NCBI GenBank assembly: GCA_005880165.1
Contig: VBJP01000143.1
Coordinates: 1 to 5,441, forward strand
Direction: 5' to 3'
Length of the DNA: 5,441 bases
Origin: Chloroflexota bacterium
GTDB lineage: Bacteria > Chloroflexota > Limnocylindria > QHBO01
Shown here: one piece after another, positions 5,427 to 5,441 of the stretch
How the letters are laid out: each line of letters opens with the position of its first letter
Numbering within the stretch: position 1 is the stretch's first letter
Position numbers and translations under genes: made by a program
The notes under the pieces: generated by a model
Told to the model about the DNA's origin: nothing
Database searches by the model: none
What the model saw: only the letters and a program-made list of their open reading frames with translations

Positions 5427-5441
5427 GAATCCCTCCAGGTC

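Noticed and set aside
1..5441. CRISPR array, insertion sequence or transposase
   Set aside because: No regularly spaced repeats of CRISPR length, no transposase-like protein and no terminal inverted repeats seen.

Overview
The window is high-GC bacterial DNA (roughly 63-65% by eye), densely coding, with strong G/C preference at third codon positions. It fits a high-GC phylum such as Actinomycetota or Chloroflexota, but nothing in it fixes the lineage. The tRNA fragment at the right edge carries an encoded CCA end.

Layout, left to right. Positions 2-379 (+) hold the 3' end of a HAD-family phosphatase gene that runs off the left edge. Positions 380-651 form a convergent intergenic stretch with no confident gene; one weak small frame on the minus strand reaches into it. 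Positions 652-4874 are a compact three-gene minus-strand operon, transcribed right to left: a type III (FluG/PuuA-like) glutamine-synthetase-family ligase (3486-4874), a 12-helix APC-superfamily amino acid/amine permease (1900-3447) and an amidohydrolase-2 family metal hydrolase (652-1878). The gaps between them are 38 and 21 nt. Positions 4875-5380 hold the probable leader and promoter plus several short repeats and palindromes, without a convincing gene. Positions 5381-5426 are the 3' portion of a tRNA-Gln (anticodon CTG), whose expected 5' half is absent or badly degenerate.

The operon is the main result. An amidohydrolase domain and a GS domain are fused in one polypeptide in fungal FluG and plant NodGS proteins. 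Here they are separate cistrons with a permease between them. By eye alignment to enteric GS, the ligase keeps the metal, ATP and glutamate ligands but has lost the two ammonium-site residues (Asp50 becomes Thr53, Glu327 becomes Trp318). This argues that it is not an ammonium-assimilating GS but a gamma-glutamyl-amine/amide-type ligase. The inferred pathway is: the permease imports an amine or amino-acid-like compound, the ligase gamma-glutamylates it, and the amidohydrolase processes the product or a downstream intermediate. The substrate cannot be read from the sequence.

The isolated tRNA-Gln 3' half has the geometry of an attachment-site repeat left at the distal end of an integrated element, which would place the operon inside an island extending leftwards. 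This is an inference; a degenerate tRNA pseudogene is the main alternative.
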